From contig CAZDGU010000007.1 in NCBI GenBank assembly GCA_964505215.1, positions 62,001 through 126,000 of the forward strand: a DNA stretch of 64,000 bases. Reading direction: 5' to 3'. Both the position numbers and the translations under genes were made by a program. Position 1 is the stretch's first letter. Each line of letters opens with the position of its first letter. Origin of the DNA: Gracilimonas sp964505215 (GTDB lineage Bacteria; Bacteroidota; Rhodothermia; Balneolales; Balneolaceae). A model generated the notes under the pieces. That model worked only from the letters and a program-made list of their open reading frames with translations. It was not told where the DNA came from and made no database searches. Positions 26,468 to 36,068 of the stretch are shown here, piece by piece.

Positions 26468-27516
26468 TGTAATAATCTCCGATAATTTTCAGCAGTTAGT
26501 TTGGCAATGTTATCCCAGGTATAGTTTGTTAAAATGCGCTGCTTCAATTCAGGATTTCTCTTACCGTTTAAGGCTTTTTTAATGGCTTTTAAGAGAGATT
26601 CGGAAGAATTGGGATCGATGTATTGCGCAAAATTCCCAAAGTATTCTTTAGTACCGCCACGTTCGGTAATCACTACTTCGGCTCCTGCCAAGGCCGCTTC
26701 CATGGCTGCAATTCCGGGTGTTTCGAACAGCGATGGAAGCGCAAACACCTTTGCGGCAGCGTAAGCGGATGCCAGCAATTCAGAATTGTGAGGAAGTGTT
26801 TCAACAAGTGTTACGTTGCCGGACTTCTCGGCTAATTGCTTACACTTTTCTCCATATTCATCCTGAAAGAAAGAACCAATTATTACAACCGGTGCATCAA
26901 TTTTGGGAGCTATCTCAAGAAGTTTTATTACATTTTTGCGAGGGGCTCCGGCTTGACCCACAAACAATACAAAATCCTGAAGGTTATATTTTTCAATGAA
27001 GAGGGCAGCGTCAGCTTTCTTAAAGTACTTTTCTACGCCATTGGGAATCACCGAAATATTCTTTTTAGGAACCGAGAAAGCCTCATGAATCAATTTACCT
27101 TCTGAGGCGGTGTTCGGGAAGTTCATTAAAGCCAAATTACACAGGCCGGCTCTAACGCTTAAGTCGGAATGAATTCCTTTGTTAAAAATGCGGATAAATT
27201 TTTCCATTTTTAGCGCTGCTTTTATCATCCCGGGTTTTTTGTTGTTGAAGAACACAGGGGAGAGCACTAAGGGGATTTCCATTTCGTGAAGGCGGCGCAT
27301 CACTCCTTCGTTTTCGAGAGAAGCTCCAAATACGTGCACTAAATCGAGCTGTAGCTCACTTACATCTGCCCAAGGAGATAGCTGAACGGGTTCCACACCG
27401 TGATTGGAAATATGCGCCATAGTTTGCAGCGCCTGAGTACGCAAGCCTCCCCGAACCGCCGCAATACTCATGGGAGCAATGTAGCCAACTTTTATAATCG
27501 AATTCTGTTGTTCCAA
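26464..27516 (-). CDS. Glycosyltransferase, GT4-like
   Basis: 350 residues with a GT-B fold. The C-terminal domain shows PNGVEKYFK, FVLFVGQAGAPRKNVIKLLE and the donor-binding E-x7-E region SLFETPGIAAMEAALAGAEVVIT. It transfers a nucleotide sugar to a growing glycan; donor and acceptor are unknown. Start is a TTG 25 bp inside the upstream deacetylase gene; no in-frame ATG precedes the first strand. No membrane segment. Confidence 0.88.
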   Translation of the reverse strand: MEQQNSIIKVGYIAPMSIAAVRGGLRTQALQTMAHISNHGVEPVQLSPWADVSELQLDLVHVFGASLENEGVMRRLHEMEIPLVLSPVFFNNKKPGMIKAALKMEKFIRIFNKGIHSDLSVRAGLCNLALMNFPNTASEGKLIHEAFSVPKKNISVIPNGVEKYFKKADAALFIEKYNLQDFVLFVGQAGAPRKNVIKLLEIAPKIDAPVVIIGSFFQDEYGEKCKQLAEKSGNVTLVETLPHNSELLASAYAAAKVFALPSLFETPGIAAMEAALAGAEVVITERGGTKEYFGNFAQYIDPNSSESLLKAIKKALNGKRNPELKQRILTNYTWDNIAKLTAENYRRLLH

Positions 27517-29027
27517 TCTAATAGTGAGGTTTTAAGGAGTGAGAATCGGTTAGATTTCAGTTCTTTAACTTGTTCAGGATTTGGAAGATAGGGTTTCGAA
27601 TACTCAAATTTTGTGCTATTTGTGAGATTTACCACGTCTTCGGAAGTCTGCACTAAATGAAACTGATGATGCCCGGTTGAAACCTGCAGGTATTTTGAAG
27701 CATCCGAAGAATCTTCAATAAAAACCCGTCCGTCTTGCATTCGAGCCGTAAAGCTGAACGCATTCCTGCTTTCCCAAAATTGTGCAAACTGATGTAAGTT
27801 AAGTGGCTCAAACTTCATTTTATAAACATTCTTGAAGAGTTCATCAAATACAGAAAGTCCGGGCTGAAGCGGGTGATGATAGAGAAAAGCAGGCTGATAG
27901 CGAGCTCGTTTATTTTGGAGCACAAACTTAAAATAAGCCAGCATTTCATCAGCTGAATATCTTTTTCTACTCAAACTTCCCGTACAAATGGGGTGAACAG
28001 GAACTTGAATGGGAAGCTGTTCATTTTCGGGCTGCAGCGGTAAGCCGTCAAAGTAAAAAGTGAACTCAGAAGTGTATTTAAAGCTAAAGGATTCAAGTGA
28101 TTTTCGTAAGGCTGCATTCCAGATTCCATACGGTGCGGTAAATCCGGTTGGGGTGAAGCCGGCTTGTTCTAAAAGTTGTTTTCCTTTCTGAATGTTCTGC
28201 TGCGTTTTTTTGTGTGATGAAGAGGTCCCGTGCTCATATCCGTGCAGTGCAATTTCCTGATGCTTGAAATCCTGAAATAAATCTAACCACTCCTCATGTG
28301 CCTCAACATGCAGAAACCACGTAGCCGGAATTTCATTTCTCTGAAGCACTTCATAAAGAGAAATAACGGACTGCTTATCCCCAAAATCGCTGTCAATTCG
28401 AAAGGAAAATGCGGGCTTGGGAGTTGGTGAAGCCCATTTCTCAATAAATGGCAGCTCTCTTTTAAAGTGAAGCTCTTTGAGAACAGTTCTGAACAATTCA
28501 GATAAACTATCTTTGGATACTTTACTTACAATTTCATCCGGAAAGGGGTGATGAGGACTGAAAAAACGCTTGCGATGATACCGCCGATCTTGCATTAAGG
28601 CGGTTATGGGAGCTCCAAAAAATGCAAGATTATGCTCTCTCGAAGACTGAATATCTATCAATCCTCCATAAAACCGCTGCGATGAATGCAGGCGAACCGG
28701 AGCGTACACATCAACATAAGGTACGTGAGCAAAAATAGAGTCGGCTTCGTCATTCACCAAAAAAGTGGAGTAAGCAGAAGTCGTGTTTCTTTTTGGGGTG
28801 AAAACAGCATGCACTCCCATTTCTAAAAGGCTTCCCTGCTGTTCCAGATATTCTTTTAAAGAAACTTTTTGTTGATCGTCCGGCTTTTTGTTCAGAATGA
28901 TGACGCTGTAGTTTGTAGCCAATTCTTTTGAATAATCGACTTCTTCAACCCAAATGCCCAGCTGATGTATCAATCTGCGCCAGGCGACATCTAAATTCTG
29001 AATTCCTATGCAAAGTCGCTGATTCAT
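27492..29027 (-). CDS. Polysaccharide deacetylase-like (NodB) family protein
   Basis: About 511 residues. The central region at about 200-320 has the NodB pattern: FRIDSDFGDKQSVISLY (Asp pair), ATWFLHVEAHEEW, IALHGYEHGTSSSHKK (metal His pair) and TAPYGIWN. Deacetylase of N-acetylated surface sugar is the likely role. The N-terminal 190 and C-terminal 150 residues do not match anything I recognise. The ATG at 29027 makes an ATGA overlap with the flippase stop and is preferred over an ATG 24 bp upstream. No signal peptide, so cytoplasmic. Confidence 0.8.
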   Translation of the reverse strand: MNQRLCIGIQNLDVAWRRLIHQLGIWVEEVDYSKELATNYSVIILNKKPDDQQKVSLKEYLEQQGSLLEMGVHAVFTPKRNTTSAYSTFLVNDEADSIFAHVPYVDVYAPVRLHSSQRFYGGLIDIQSSREHNLAFFGAPITALMQDRRYHRKRFFSPHHPFPDEIVSKVSKDSLSELFRTVLKELHFKRELPFIEKWASPTPKPAFSFRIDSDFGDKQSVISLYEVLQRNEIPATWFLHVEAHEEWLDLFQDFKHQEIALHGYEHGTSSSHKKTQQNIQKGKQLLEQAGFTPTGFTAPYGIWNAALRKSLESFSFKYTSEFTFYFDGLPLQPENEQLPIQVPVHPICTGSLSRKRYSADEMLAYFKFVLQNKRARYQPAFLYHHPLQPGLSVFDELFKNVYKMKFEPLNLHQFAQFWESRNAFSFTARMQDGRVFIEDSSDASKYLQVSTGHHQFHLVQTSEDVVNLTNSTKFEYSKPYLPNPEQVKELKSNRFSLLKTSLLDWNNRIRL

Positions 29028-30427
29028 TCTAGTATTTTTTTGCGAGTCCATGCTATGTGATCTTGTGTCAACGTACCGGTGGCCAAAATAACGATGACAA
29101 ATATTACGGCTGCAATAGCGGCATTCAGTACCGGCATTAACGGGCTTAATATAAATAGGAAAAACAATAAAATAGCTGTGGAATAGCTTACCAGTAAAGG
29201 TTTCAAGTAATCAAAGGAAATGGTTTTTCTGAACCAGTGAAAGGTGAAGGCGGTAATAATAACCTCGGCCAAAGAAACGGAAAGGGCTACGTACAATGGG
29301 TTTCCTAAAAAGGCAAAAAACACCATCAGCACAATGGAGAGGGTGCCGCCTAAGGAGGTGGCCATGAAGTATTTTTTATCTTTATTGGTTGCAATCAGCC
29401 CAAAAGAAAACAGACTGTTCATAAAAGTAGCGGCAATCATTACCGATAAAACTTGCAGAAATATCACACTGCCGAGGTACTCATCCCCAAACAAAGTAGC
29501 GATGATTTGTTCGGCAGAAATGGCGGTAATCATAGCAATTAAAGCTCCGCCTGCTACAACCAACTTTAATACAATGTTTACGGCTTGCCGGGCTGATTCG
29601 GGATTGATGGTCCAAAGTGAAGCTAAATTGGGCAGCAGAAGGCTCACAAAAACACGATCAATCATCATGGCCAAAATCACGATTCGAAAAGCGGCTCCAT
29701 ACATGCCTGCATCTTCTAAGGTGAGGAATATTCCCAACAATATAGGCGGCAGCAGCGTAACAATTTGTGCAAAAAACTGTCCCAGTCCTAATATGGAAGC
29801 CGATTTTAGTAAATCCTGATATAATTGAATATTTCGGGACGGCAGCGTAAAGGGTTTGTCTCGTATTGCAAACGTACCCAACGTAAGTGCTGCCACCGAA
29901 ACACCGGCTGTGTAGAGAATTGGCACCAAAGCAACATCGTCAACAGAGCGAATAAATATGAAGACGAGCAAGAAATACATCAGTCCGTTCACGGTTTTGG
30001 AAAGCGCGATTTTACCGAATTCCTGCTTTCCCGAATAAAACCATTCCAAAAGTGCCATATATGGAATGATGGAAAACAGATAGCCTAAAATTACCTGCTT
30101 TTTGGTCGTATCCATATCCATAAAAGAGATGATGATGGCAGAAAGAATTAAGACCATCAGACCTAAAAAAAGCTTGGTTCTGAAAATTTCAATCAGATGA
30201 AATATGCGTTTGGAAGGGATTTTAGCCGCTTCTCTGGCGCCAATGTGATTCAATCCCAAGTCAGACACCCACGTGGCATATCCTAATATGGAAATGGCAA
30301 CGGTTATTAAGCCATAAAACTCGGCTCCTAATGTGCGCGCTAAATAAATGGAGGTGGCAAAAGAAAGTCCGCGCCCTACAACATCACCGATGGTAATCCA
30401 AAAGGCTTTTTCTTTTAGTTTGGCCAC
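29024..30427 (-). CDS. Polysaccharide flippase (Wzx/PST family)
   Basis: 467 residues with about 12-14 hydrophobic helices and the oligosaccharide-flippase N-terminus FWITIGDVVGRGLSFATSIYLARTLGAEFYG. Such proteins move lipid-linked repeat units across the inner membrane. It sits between a glycosyltransferase gene and the deacetylase gene. The start is GTG at 30427, one base after the preceding stop. No Wzy polymerase is recognisable in the cluster. Confidence 0.9.
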   Translation of the reverse strand: MAKLKEKAFWITIGDVVGRGLSFATSIYLARTLGAEFYGLITVAISILGYATWVSDLGLNHIGAREAAKIPSKRIFHLIEIFRTKLFLGLMVLILSAIIISFMDMDTTKKQVILGYLFSIIPYMALLEWFYSGKQEFGKIALSKTVNGLMYFLLVFIFIRSVDDVALVPILYTAGVSVAALTLGTFAIRDKPFTLPSRNIQLYQDLLKSASILGLGQFFAQIVTLLPPILLGIFLTLEDAGMYGAAFRIVILAMMIDRVFVSLLLPNLASLWTINPESARQAVNIVLKLVVAGGALIAMITAISAEQIIATLFGDEYLGSVIFLQVLSVMIAATFMNSLFSFGLIATNKDKKYFMATSLGGTLSIVLMVFFAFLGNPLYVALSVSLAEVIITAFTFHWFRKTISFDYLKPLLVSYSTAILLFFLFILSPLMPVLNAAIAAVIFVIVILATGTLTQDHIAWTRKKILE

Positions 30428-30428
30428 G

Positions 30429-31436
30429 TTAATTGGATTTTGTGTGTTTGATGAGCAGGCTCTTTAACTCTTTCTGATCAATGAAAAGATGAACATTGCT
30501 TTTTGTGTGTTCTTCAGAAAGACAGCCAATATCCGGAGCAATAACGGTTTTACCATAAGCTTTTGCCATATTATAGCCACCAGAAGACAAGATATTCCGA
30601 TAGTTAAATACACAAATATCTGAAGCACTGAAGAACCATGAAACGTGAGCTTCGGGGATAAAATGAGGTATCATTATGAGACGCTCGCTTTGTTTTTGTA
30701 AACGCTCTAACTGACGATACAAATCCATATTTCCTTTCTTAACCGGACCCACAATCAATAGTTTACATTCGTGCTTTAAGCCAATCACCATTTCAGCCAC
30801 TTTCTCTATCTGCTTATAACGGCTGATATTACCAAACATCAATAGGGTAGAACTATCACCTGAAAGATTGCAGCTATATTGTTTAAGCAAGTGCTGACGT
30901 GCTTCTTCAGCAGGAATAGGAGAGGGCGGAAACTCCGGATGAGGAACTATGTGAAACTTTTCAGGTGGAGATTCCAGCCGCCGGCTCATTATAGAAATCG
31001 CTTTATGGCAGTGCACGTGAAGCGCATCAGCCCAATCGGCCATTTTCTTGTGCAAATAGCGGTGCAGTTTTAAGTACCGTTGGTCGTGCGGAAATTCGTT
31101 GTGCAGCGTCCATACAATATTACCGCCCAACAGCCGGAATAAGTAAATGCATAACATTTTCCACGGCATGCCCATTAGCGCTCTCACATCCTGAAACTCC
31201 AGCCAGTGATAATGCAAAATTACATTTCGGTTAAACAGACCACCGCTAACCAGCTTAAAATGATTTAATATACTGATAGACCGGACATCATACTTATCAC
31301 CCTCAATCAGCTTCTTATAAAGCAGGTAGCCGTAATCTGATTTTTTATAAGAATAGCGAATTAAGGGAACCACATAAATTATGCGTGCGTCTTTATTAAC
31401 AGACGAATAAATATCATCAAGAGAAGCTGATTCCAT
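30429..31436 (-). CDS. Glycosyltransferase (GT-B)
   Basis: About 335 residues from the ATG at 31436; a TTG 18 bp upstream is possible. GT-B features: WTLHNEFPHD, LHVHCHKAISIMSRRL, LLMFGNISRYKQIEKV, LLIVGPVKKGN and a C-terminal SGGYNMAKAYGKTVIAPDIG donor site. Donor and acceptor unknown. It lies between a PorV-like barrel gene and the flippase gene, which places surface-glycan assembly and outer-membrane proteins in one transcript. Confidence 0.82.
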   Translation of the reverse strand: MESASLDDIYSSVNKDARIIYVVPLIRYSYKKSDYGYLLYKKLIEGDKYDVRSISILNHFKLVSGGLFNRNVILHYHWLEFQDVRALMGMPWKMLCIYLFRLLGGNIVWTLHNEFPHDQRYLKLHRYLHKKMADWADALHVHCHKAISIMSRRLESPPEKFHIVPHPEFPPSPIPAEEARQHLLKQYSCNLSGDSSTLLMFGNISRYKQIEKVAEMVIGLKHECKLLIVGPVKKGNMDLYRQLERLQKQSERLIMIPHFIPEAHVSWFFSASDICVFNYRNILSSGGYNMAKAYGKTVIAPDIGCLSEEHTKSNVHLFIDQKELKSLLIKHTKSN

Positions 31437-31450
31437 GCCTGAACCCACAA

Positions 31451-32392
31451 TCAAAATTTGTACTGAATACCAATAGAATGTACGGTTCCGTAGCCGGTAT
31501 TAAAAGGAATTAACGCATAGTTGAAGGTAATAATATCGGTTGCAAAAGCGGCTCCGAACGAGACAGGACGTACGTTATTTTGTGTTTTGTAGCCACCGCT
31601 CAGTTCTAAAACTTCAGCAATTGAAAAAGAAAGCCCGAGATTAAAATAGGGATCGGAAGTGGAATAATCGGCGTAATCTTTATCGTCCGTTTCTTGCAGC
31701 GGATGTACATAATCGGCATAAGCAGCTACGGTGACAGGCAAATCATCATTTTTTGGCGGGTTGAAGGAAAACAAATCTGCCGAAATACCGGCTTTTGCAT
31801 TGGTGGGAAGCGGAGTGGAATCCAGATTCAACTTGCCCATTTCCCCTAAATTGGAAACGGAAACTCCCGTACGGATCCGATTGTCTAAAAACTGACGAGC
31901 TATTCCTAAATTAAACGCATAGCCATTAGCTCGATAGGTGAAATTTTCTTCATTCAAATACTGAAAAGCCGCGCCTAACGCAAAATAGTTAAAATCATAA
32001 GCGTAAGCGGCCGCTATAGAAACGTATTGGATAGAAAACTCGCCACTGGGTGGACCCGGATTGTTTCGAGCTTCATAATCGTCGGCTCCGGAGGTGTAAA
32101 AGGCAAAAGCTACTGCCCGACGATCGTTCTTGAAATTCACCCCGCCAAATATATTGTTAATGTTGGCAATCCATAGCGAATAGCCTAAATCTATGGTAGA
32201 ATACTCGTTCAAAGAAAGCAGAGCCGGATTGGAATAAATGGACGCAGCACCTTCAGAAATAGAAGTTGTGGCTTCGGCTTTGGACAGCGAATAGGGAGTG
32301 GGAGAAATGCCTAACATTTCGAACCCGCTGCCTTGTGCCATTAAGGTGGAGCTGAATAAAATAAGAATAAAGCTTAATAAACCGGTTTTCAT
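31451..32392 (-). CDS. PorV/PorQ-family outer-membrane barrel protein (second)
   Basis: 313 residues with signal peptide (about 1-19, cleaved after LMAQ). Tandem beta strands with the family N-terminus ALLSLNEYSTIDLGYSLWIANINNIFGG and a C-terminal aromatic-ended strand SIGIQYKF. PorV-type proteins shuttle or bind type IX secretion substrates at the outer membrane; related UPF0164 proteins have no known role. Overlaps the first PorV-like gene by 4 bp. A T9SS role is inferred, as no core T9SS component is in the window. Confidence 0.8.
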   Translation of the reverse strand: MKTGLLSFILILFSSTLMAQGSGFEMLGISPTPYSLSKAEATTSISEGAASIYSNPALLSLNEYSTIDLGYSLWIANINNIFGGVNFKNDRRAVAFAFYTSGADDYEARNNPGPPSGEFSIQYVSIAAAYAYDFNYFALGAAFQYLNEENFTYRANGYAFNLGIARQFLDNRIRTGVSVSNLGEMGKLNLDSTPLPTNAKAGISADLFSFNPPKNDDLPVTVAAYADYVHPLQETDDKDYADYSTSDPYFNLGLSFSIAEVLELSGGYKTQNNVRPVSFGAAFATDIITFNYALIPFNTGYGTVHSIGIQYKF

Positions 32393-33432
32393 AAGTTCAG
32401 TCGAAGTGAGAATACGTGCATATTTGAAATTCTATACGGTTCCATCACAAAAGCATAATCGATGGAGGGGGAAAATACATCAAAAGGAAGATGAATGGAA
32501 AATCCGCTGCTTAGCGACCAGCTGTCAAATTCGCTGGTTTCGGGAAGTTGCCATCCGCCGCGGAGCGTAAAACGTTCGTGCGCGTTCCAGGAAGCACCCA
32601 AACGCACCTGCGTGGATGAGGTGTTGATAGTTTTGTCGGTTTGAATTTGTGAAGGAACGCCCTGATCTACAAAAAGTTCGGAAACAGTGGTTTCGGAAGT
32701 ATAAGCCTGAACTTCAAAATCACCTGAAACCGTGAACTTCTCAGCTTGCCAAGCCATTCCTAAAACAATACGCGTGGGAAAGTTATTAACCACATCACGA
32801 CTCTGATCTAAATTGTATAAATTTTGAGCATTCCAGCTATAGTTGGCAAATAAATCTTTAACGGCCAGCCCAATGTTCAGGTTTGAATCGGTTTGATACA
32901 GAAAGCCGGCGTCAATGCCTATGGTCAACGCTTTGTCTAATTCGGGGTGATAGTCGGCCATGCTGAATTTAAGACCAATTCCGGCGTTCAGTTTATCACT
33001 CAACCGAATGCCAAAACTGCTGGAGAGCTGGTACTCATTCAAATCAAATACTTGGGTTGGATATCCGCTCACGGTACGGCCGTCAATGTCGGTTACGCCG
33101 GTTCGGAGTAAGTGAATCGAAATTCCTGCAGTCGGGGGCATCTGCAGCTGAACTCCCGTGCTCTGGAACACGCGGTCGAATTTTAATGCGCCTGCACTTA
33201 CATCAATCTGCCGAGTTTCTGAGAAAAGCGCAGCTTGAGCCGGATTATAGTAAGCAAAAGAACCTTCGGAGCTGACGGCACTCATGGCGTTGCCCATGGC
33301 CATGCCGCGGGCGCTATATCCGATACGGTGAGAAGCACCTGCAAAGCCGCCATTTTGAGCATTTAAAAGAGCCGGGGCTAAACAAATCAGTGTAACTAAA
33401 GTGATATGTGTGATTGTGTTTTTAACCTTCAT
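32389..33432 (-). CDS. PorV/PorQ-family outer-membrane barrel protein (first)
   Basis: 347 residues; signal peptide at about 1-25 ending in LLNAQ. The segment ARGMAMGNAMSAVSSEGSFAYYNPAQAAL is the PorV/FadL-like N-terminal signature (glycine-rich hatch then YNPA). Barrel strands run to a final HVFSLRLNL. Its ATG shares one base with the stop of the secreted-protein gene upstream (TAATG). It is a clear paralogue of the following gene, making a tandem pair. Confidence 0.83.
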   Translation of the reverse strand: MKVKNTITHITLVTLICLAPALLNAQNGGFAGASHRIGYSARGMAMGNAMSAVSSEGSFAYYNPAQAALFSETRQIDVSAGALKFDRVFQSTGVQLQMPPTAGISIHLLRTGVTDIDGRTVSGYPTQVFDLNEYQLSSSFGIRLSDKLNAGIGLKFSMADYHPELDKALTIGIDAGFLYQTDSNLNIGLAVKDLFANYSWNAQNLYNLDQSRDVVNNFPTRIVLGMAWQAEKFTVSGDFEVQAYTSETTVSELFVDQGVPSQIQTDKTINTSSTQVRLGASWNAHERFTLRGGWQLPETSEFDSWSLSSGFSIHLPFDVFSPSIDYAFVMEPYRISNMHVFSLRLNL

Positions 33433-35024
33433 TAATCAACCACCAAAATTTTTCCATTCGTCTGTTTGCCACCGGTTTCTACCACATATATGTATGCGCC
33501 ATTGGCTACTTTTCTGTTTTTTCCATCGTAACCGTCCCAAACGGCTTCGTACGTGCCGGGTGAGTAAGAACCGGTTTCCAGCTCGCGCACTAAATTCATT
33601 CCAAAATCAAAAATACGGATGGTTAAGTTTCCTTGTTTTTTCACCTCAAACTTCAGCCGAACAAATTCATGCTCGTTGGGCGAAAATGGATTCGGATAAG
33701 CATACGTGTTCACATCCCGGCCTTTTTGGTCAAAAATATTGCCGCCTTTAAGAGGAAAGTCAACGCGGGTAATTTCCCAATTATCAAATGTTTGGTTGGC
33801 TGTACAGCAGCTGTGGGAAGCAAGTCCGTCGCTGGTAGAAACCCAAATGCGTTTATTAGTTGGACTCACCGAATAAAATGTAGCAGATGATTTCAAAAAA
33901 GTATTCGGGCTTTTTATTTGGGGTGATTTCAGCCAGGTATCGCCGCCATCCGGAGAGATAAACAGGCCGCTGCTGCCGGCTGCAAAAGTGTATCCGTCTT
34001 TAAAATCCACGTCATTAATGCGCTCTCCAATTAGCATTTGCTTGAAGGTTTGTCCGCCGTCATCGGTGTAAACCAATCCTTGTTTTTGGGGCTGAGCTGT
34101 AATTCTGTTCGTAAACCAAATATTTCCGTTAGCCGGATTTTCTTTAATGGTAATAACCCACTCGCCCAGCAGGCCGTCCGAAGAGTTATTAAATCGAATA
34201 TGTTTCCACGAAATACTGTCGATAGGAGCGGTGAGGGCATTTTGTGATACATTCACTCCACCGGCACTTCCAAACCACACGCGATTTTGAGAATCTATAA
34301 GTACGCCAAATCCTTTTAAATTATCATCCTGCACGGCGTTATATTTGTTGATGGAATCGGTGCAATTTCCCTGAGAATCTGCTTTTTGGCAGGTCTGCCA
34401 ATAGTAGTTATTATTTTGCGGATCTAATTCTGATTCACTGATGGGAGGTAAAGCCACACGTTCCCAGCTTTCGCCAAAATCCCGGCTTCTCAATAATCCG
34501 GAAGCCCAGTTGGCTGAAAAAATGACATCACCTTTAAAATCTACGGCATAGGGCGGCGACTGCTCGGGCACGGTAATTCGTATGCGGTTGTAGGTTTGGC
34601 CGCCGTACACAAAAGTGGTATCGCCGCTGCCACGGGGATCTAATAAAAAGCTGATGTGTTGCCAGTTTTCGCCGCCGTCCGTGCTTTTGTAATATCCATA
34701 AGCGGCATGCACGGAACCTCCTTCAATTTCAGAAGAAAAACCAAGTCCGGCCAGAACGGTATCTTTACCAAGAGCCAGCGAAAAAACGCGGCCAATTCCA
34801 TTGGTTACGCTGTCTGCGTTCAAAGGTGTAAACCATTCGGGGCGATTGTCAATATTTCTATTCAGGGCAGGGCTGATCCAAACCGTATCGCCATAGGCAG
34901 CAATGGTACTCACACCATTTTGGCGGATAGAATTAAATTGTGAATTAATAGGGCCGACAATTTGGGCAAAAGCTGATGAATAGGCACAAACGCAAATTAT
35001 CAGAGTTCCTAAAAATGATTTCAT
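33432..35024 (-). CDS. Secreted BNR-repeat protein with FlgD/T9SS-like C-terminal domain
   Basis: About 530 residues from the ATG at 35024 (TTG at 35036 also open). Signal peptide about 1-21. Four Asp-box (BNR) turns are visible: STDGGENW, SRDFGESW, TDDGGQTF and SPDGGDTW, suggesting a beta-propeller. The C-terminus (about 445-530) begins YPNPFSPNEHEF and contains YEAVWDGYDGKNRKVANGAY, an Ig-like FlgD/type-A sorting domain. It is probably exported and possibly surface-anchored. No sialidase catalytic residues (RIP/arginine triad) were recognised, so enzyme activity is not claimed. Confidence 0.82.
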   Translation of the reverse strand: MKSFLGTLIICVCAYSSAFAQIVGPINSQFNSIRQNGVSTIAAYGDTVWISPALNRNIDNRPEWFTPLNADSVTNGIGRVFSLALGKDTVLAGLGFSSEIEGGSVHAAYGYYKSTDGGENWQHISFLLDPRGSGDTTFVYGGQTYNRIRITVPEQSPPYAVDFKGDVIFSANWASGLLRSRDFGESWERVALPPISESELDPQNNNYYWQTCQKADSQGNCTDSINKYNAVQDDNLKGFGVLIDSQNRVWFGSAGGVNVSQNALTAPIDSISWKHIRFNNSSDGLLGEWVITIKENPANGNIWFTNRITAQPQKQGLVYTDDGGQTFKQMLIGERINDVDFKDGYTFAAGSSGLFISPDGGDTWLKSPQIKSPNTFLKSSATFYSVSPTNKRIWVSTSDGLASHSCCTANQTFDNWEITRVDFPLKGGNIFDQKGRDVNTYAYPNPFSPNEHEFVRLKFEVKKQGNLTIRIFDFGMNLVRELETGSYSPGTYEAVWDGYDGKNRKVANGAYIYVVETGGKQTNGKILVVD

Positions 35025-35036
35025 ACTAAACTTCAA

Positions 35037-35846
35037 TTACTCTCTGATTTTGAATGTAGTTTTAACCGTATCGCTGTACAATCCGCCTTTGTCTCTGGCA
35101 AAAAACTCAATATTAAAATCACGATTTGGATTTTGATTTGTTTTCGTAACCGGCAGAGACCAGGTGAACACCGAATCGTTTGCAACAGCATCGCCAAAGG
35201 TAGATCCGTCATCATACATACGGAAAGGGGAGCCTTCTACTTCACCTGAAGTTGAGCTAATTACTCTTAGGAAAACACCTTCAATATTATCTTGGCCATC
35301 GGCATCGGTTACTTTTGCGGTAAATGTGGCGGGAATTTCACTGTTATCGGTAGGACGCGTGATGGTTCCGGGGCTGTCCGTTTCTAAAATCACCGGCCTT
35401 TCATTCGCAAAACCACGGATGGTTAAAGTAGATTCGGCGGAATTTCCCTTTCCTTCATCATTGTTTATAAACGCATGCACTTTATAGGTAGAAAACTCAG
35501 TGGTATTTGTTGAAACATTAAACTCGGCCGTATATTCATTATTCTGTGGGTTGAACTGAAACGGTCCTTCAGCAAAAAGCTCACCGCTACTTTCATCAAC
35601 TATAGAAAATTGTGGAGTAACTGCATCGTCAATATTTTTGGCTTTTACAGTCATATGAACAGTAAGCGTGGTATCTGTAAATCCATCGGTATCCTTACTA
35701 AACTCAACGGAAGTAGGATTTATTTTAAAACCGGTGATGGATGGAATATCGGCCAGCGGATTATTTGGCGAGGTGGTAGAATCACACCCTAAAAATGCTC
35801 CGCCAAGAGTAGCTAATAAAACGCCGCAGATGAATAAGTGCTTCAA
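35037..35846 (-). CDS. Lipoprotein with Ig-like repeats
   Basis: 269 residues. Lipoprotein signal with Cys21 (lipobox LGC, preceded by LGGAF). Two beta-sandwich-like segments: about 40-140 and 145-265, the second with VTDADGQDNIEGVFLRV and SPFRMYDDGSTFGDAVANDSVFTW, a pattern common in Balneolales/Chlorobi lipoproteins. Start is TTG, since no in-frame ATG precedes the signal. First gene of the nine-gene minus-strand cluster. Function unknown; surface or periplasmic binding is inferred. Confidence 0.75.
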   Translation of the reverse strand: MKHLFICGVLLATLGGAFLGCDSTTSPNNPLADIPSITGFKINPTSVEFSKDTDGFTDTTLTVHMTVKAKNIDDAVTPQFSIVDESSGELFAEGPFQFNPQNNEYTAEFNVSTNTTEFSTYKVHAFINNDEGKGNSAESTLTIRGFANERPVILETDSPGTITRPTDNSEIPATFTAKVTDADGQDNIEGVFLRVISSTSGEVEGSPFRMYDDGSTFGDAVANDSVFTWSLPVTKTNQNPNRDFNIEFFARDKGGLYSDTVKTTFKIRE

Positions 35847-36045
35847 ATTTGTGTGTTTTTGAAAGTGAATATCAATGGTAAGGATTCATGGTTCTTAAAT
35901 CCAATGTGGATTCGATTTTTATTATCTCCGTAATCGGGGTGAATGCAGATTGGTAAAAATGTTTATTTGGGTGAAAGTTTTTTTCTTGTCGCCAGCTTTC
36001 GTTTCAGAAATGTGACAATTAGAGGTTAGTCTGTATTATCTGTTG

Positions 36046-36060
36046 GGAACCGGAGGTTCC
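36046..36060. repeat. Short hairpin related to the two-hairpin repeat
   Basis: GGAAC-CGGAG-GTTCC, followed on the minus strand's other side by TGCC and GTTCGTAAT sequence. It matches the second stem and spacer of the element at 46545-46586 when read on the minus strand. It abuts the MITE-like element at 36069. Confidence 0.5.
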
Positions 36061-36068
36061 GGCAGGCA

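Noticed and set aside
34441..34700. Sialidase activity for the BNR-repeat protein
   Set aside because: Asp-box turns are present, but the arginine triad and RIP motif of sialidases were not found; such boxes also occur in non-enzymatic propellers.
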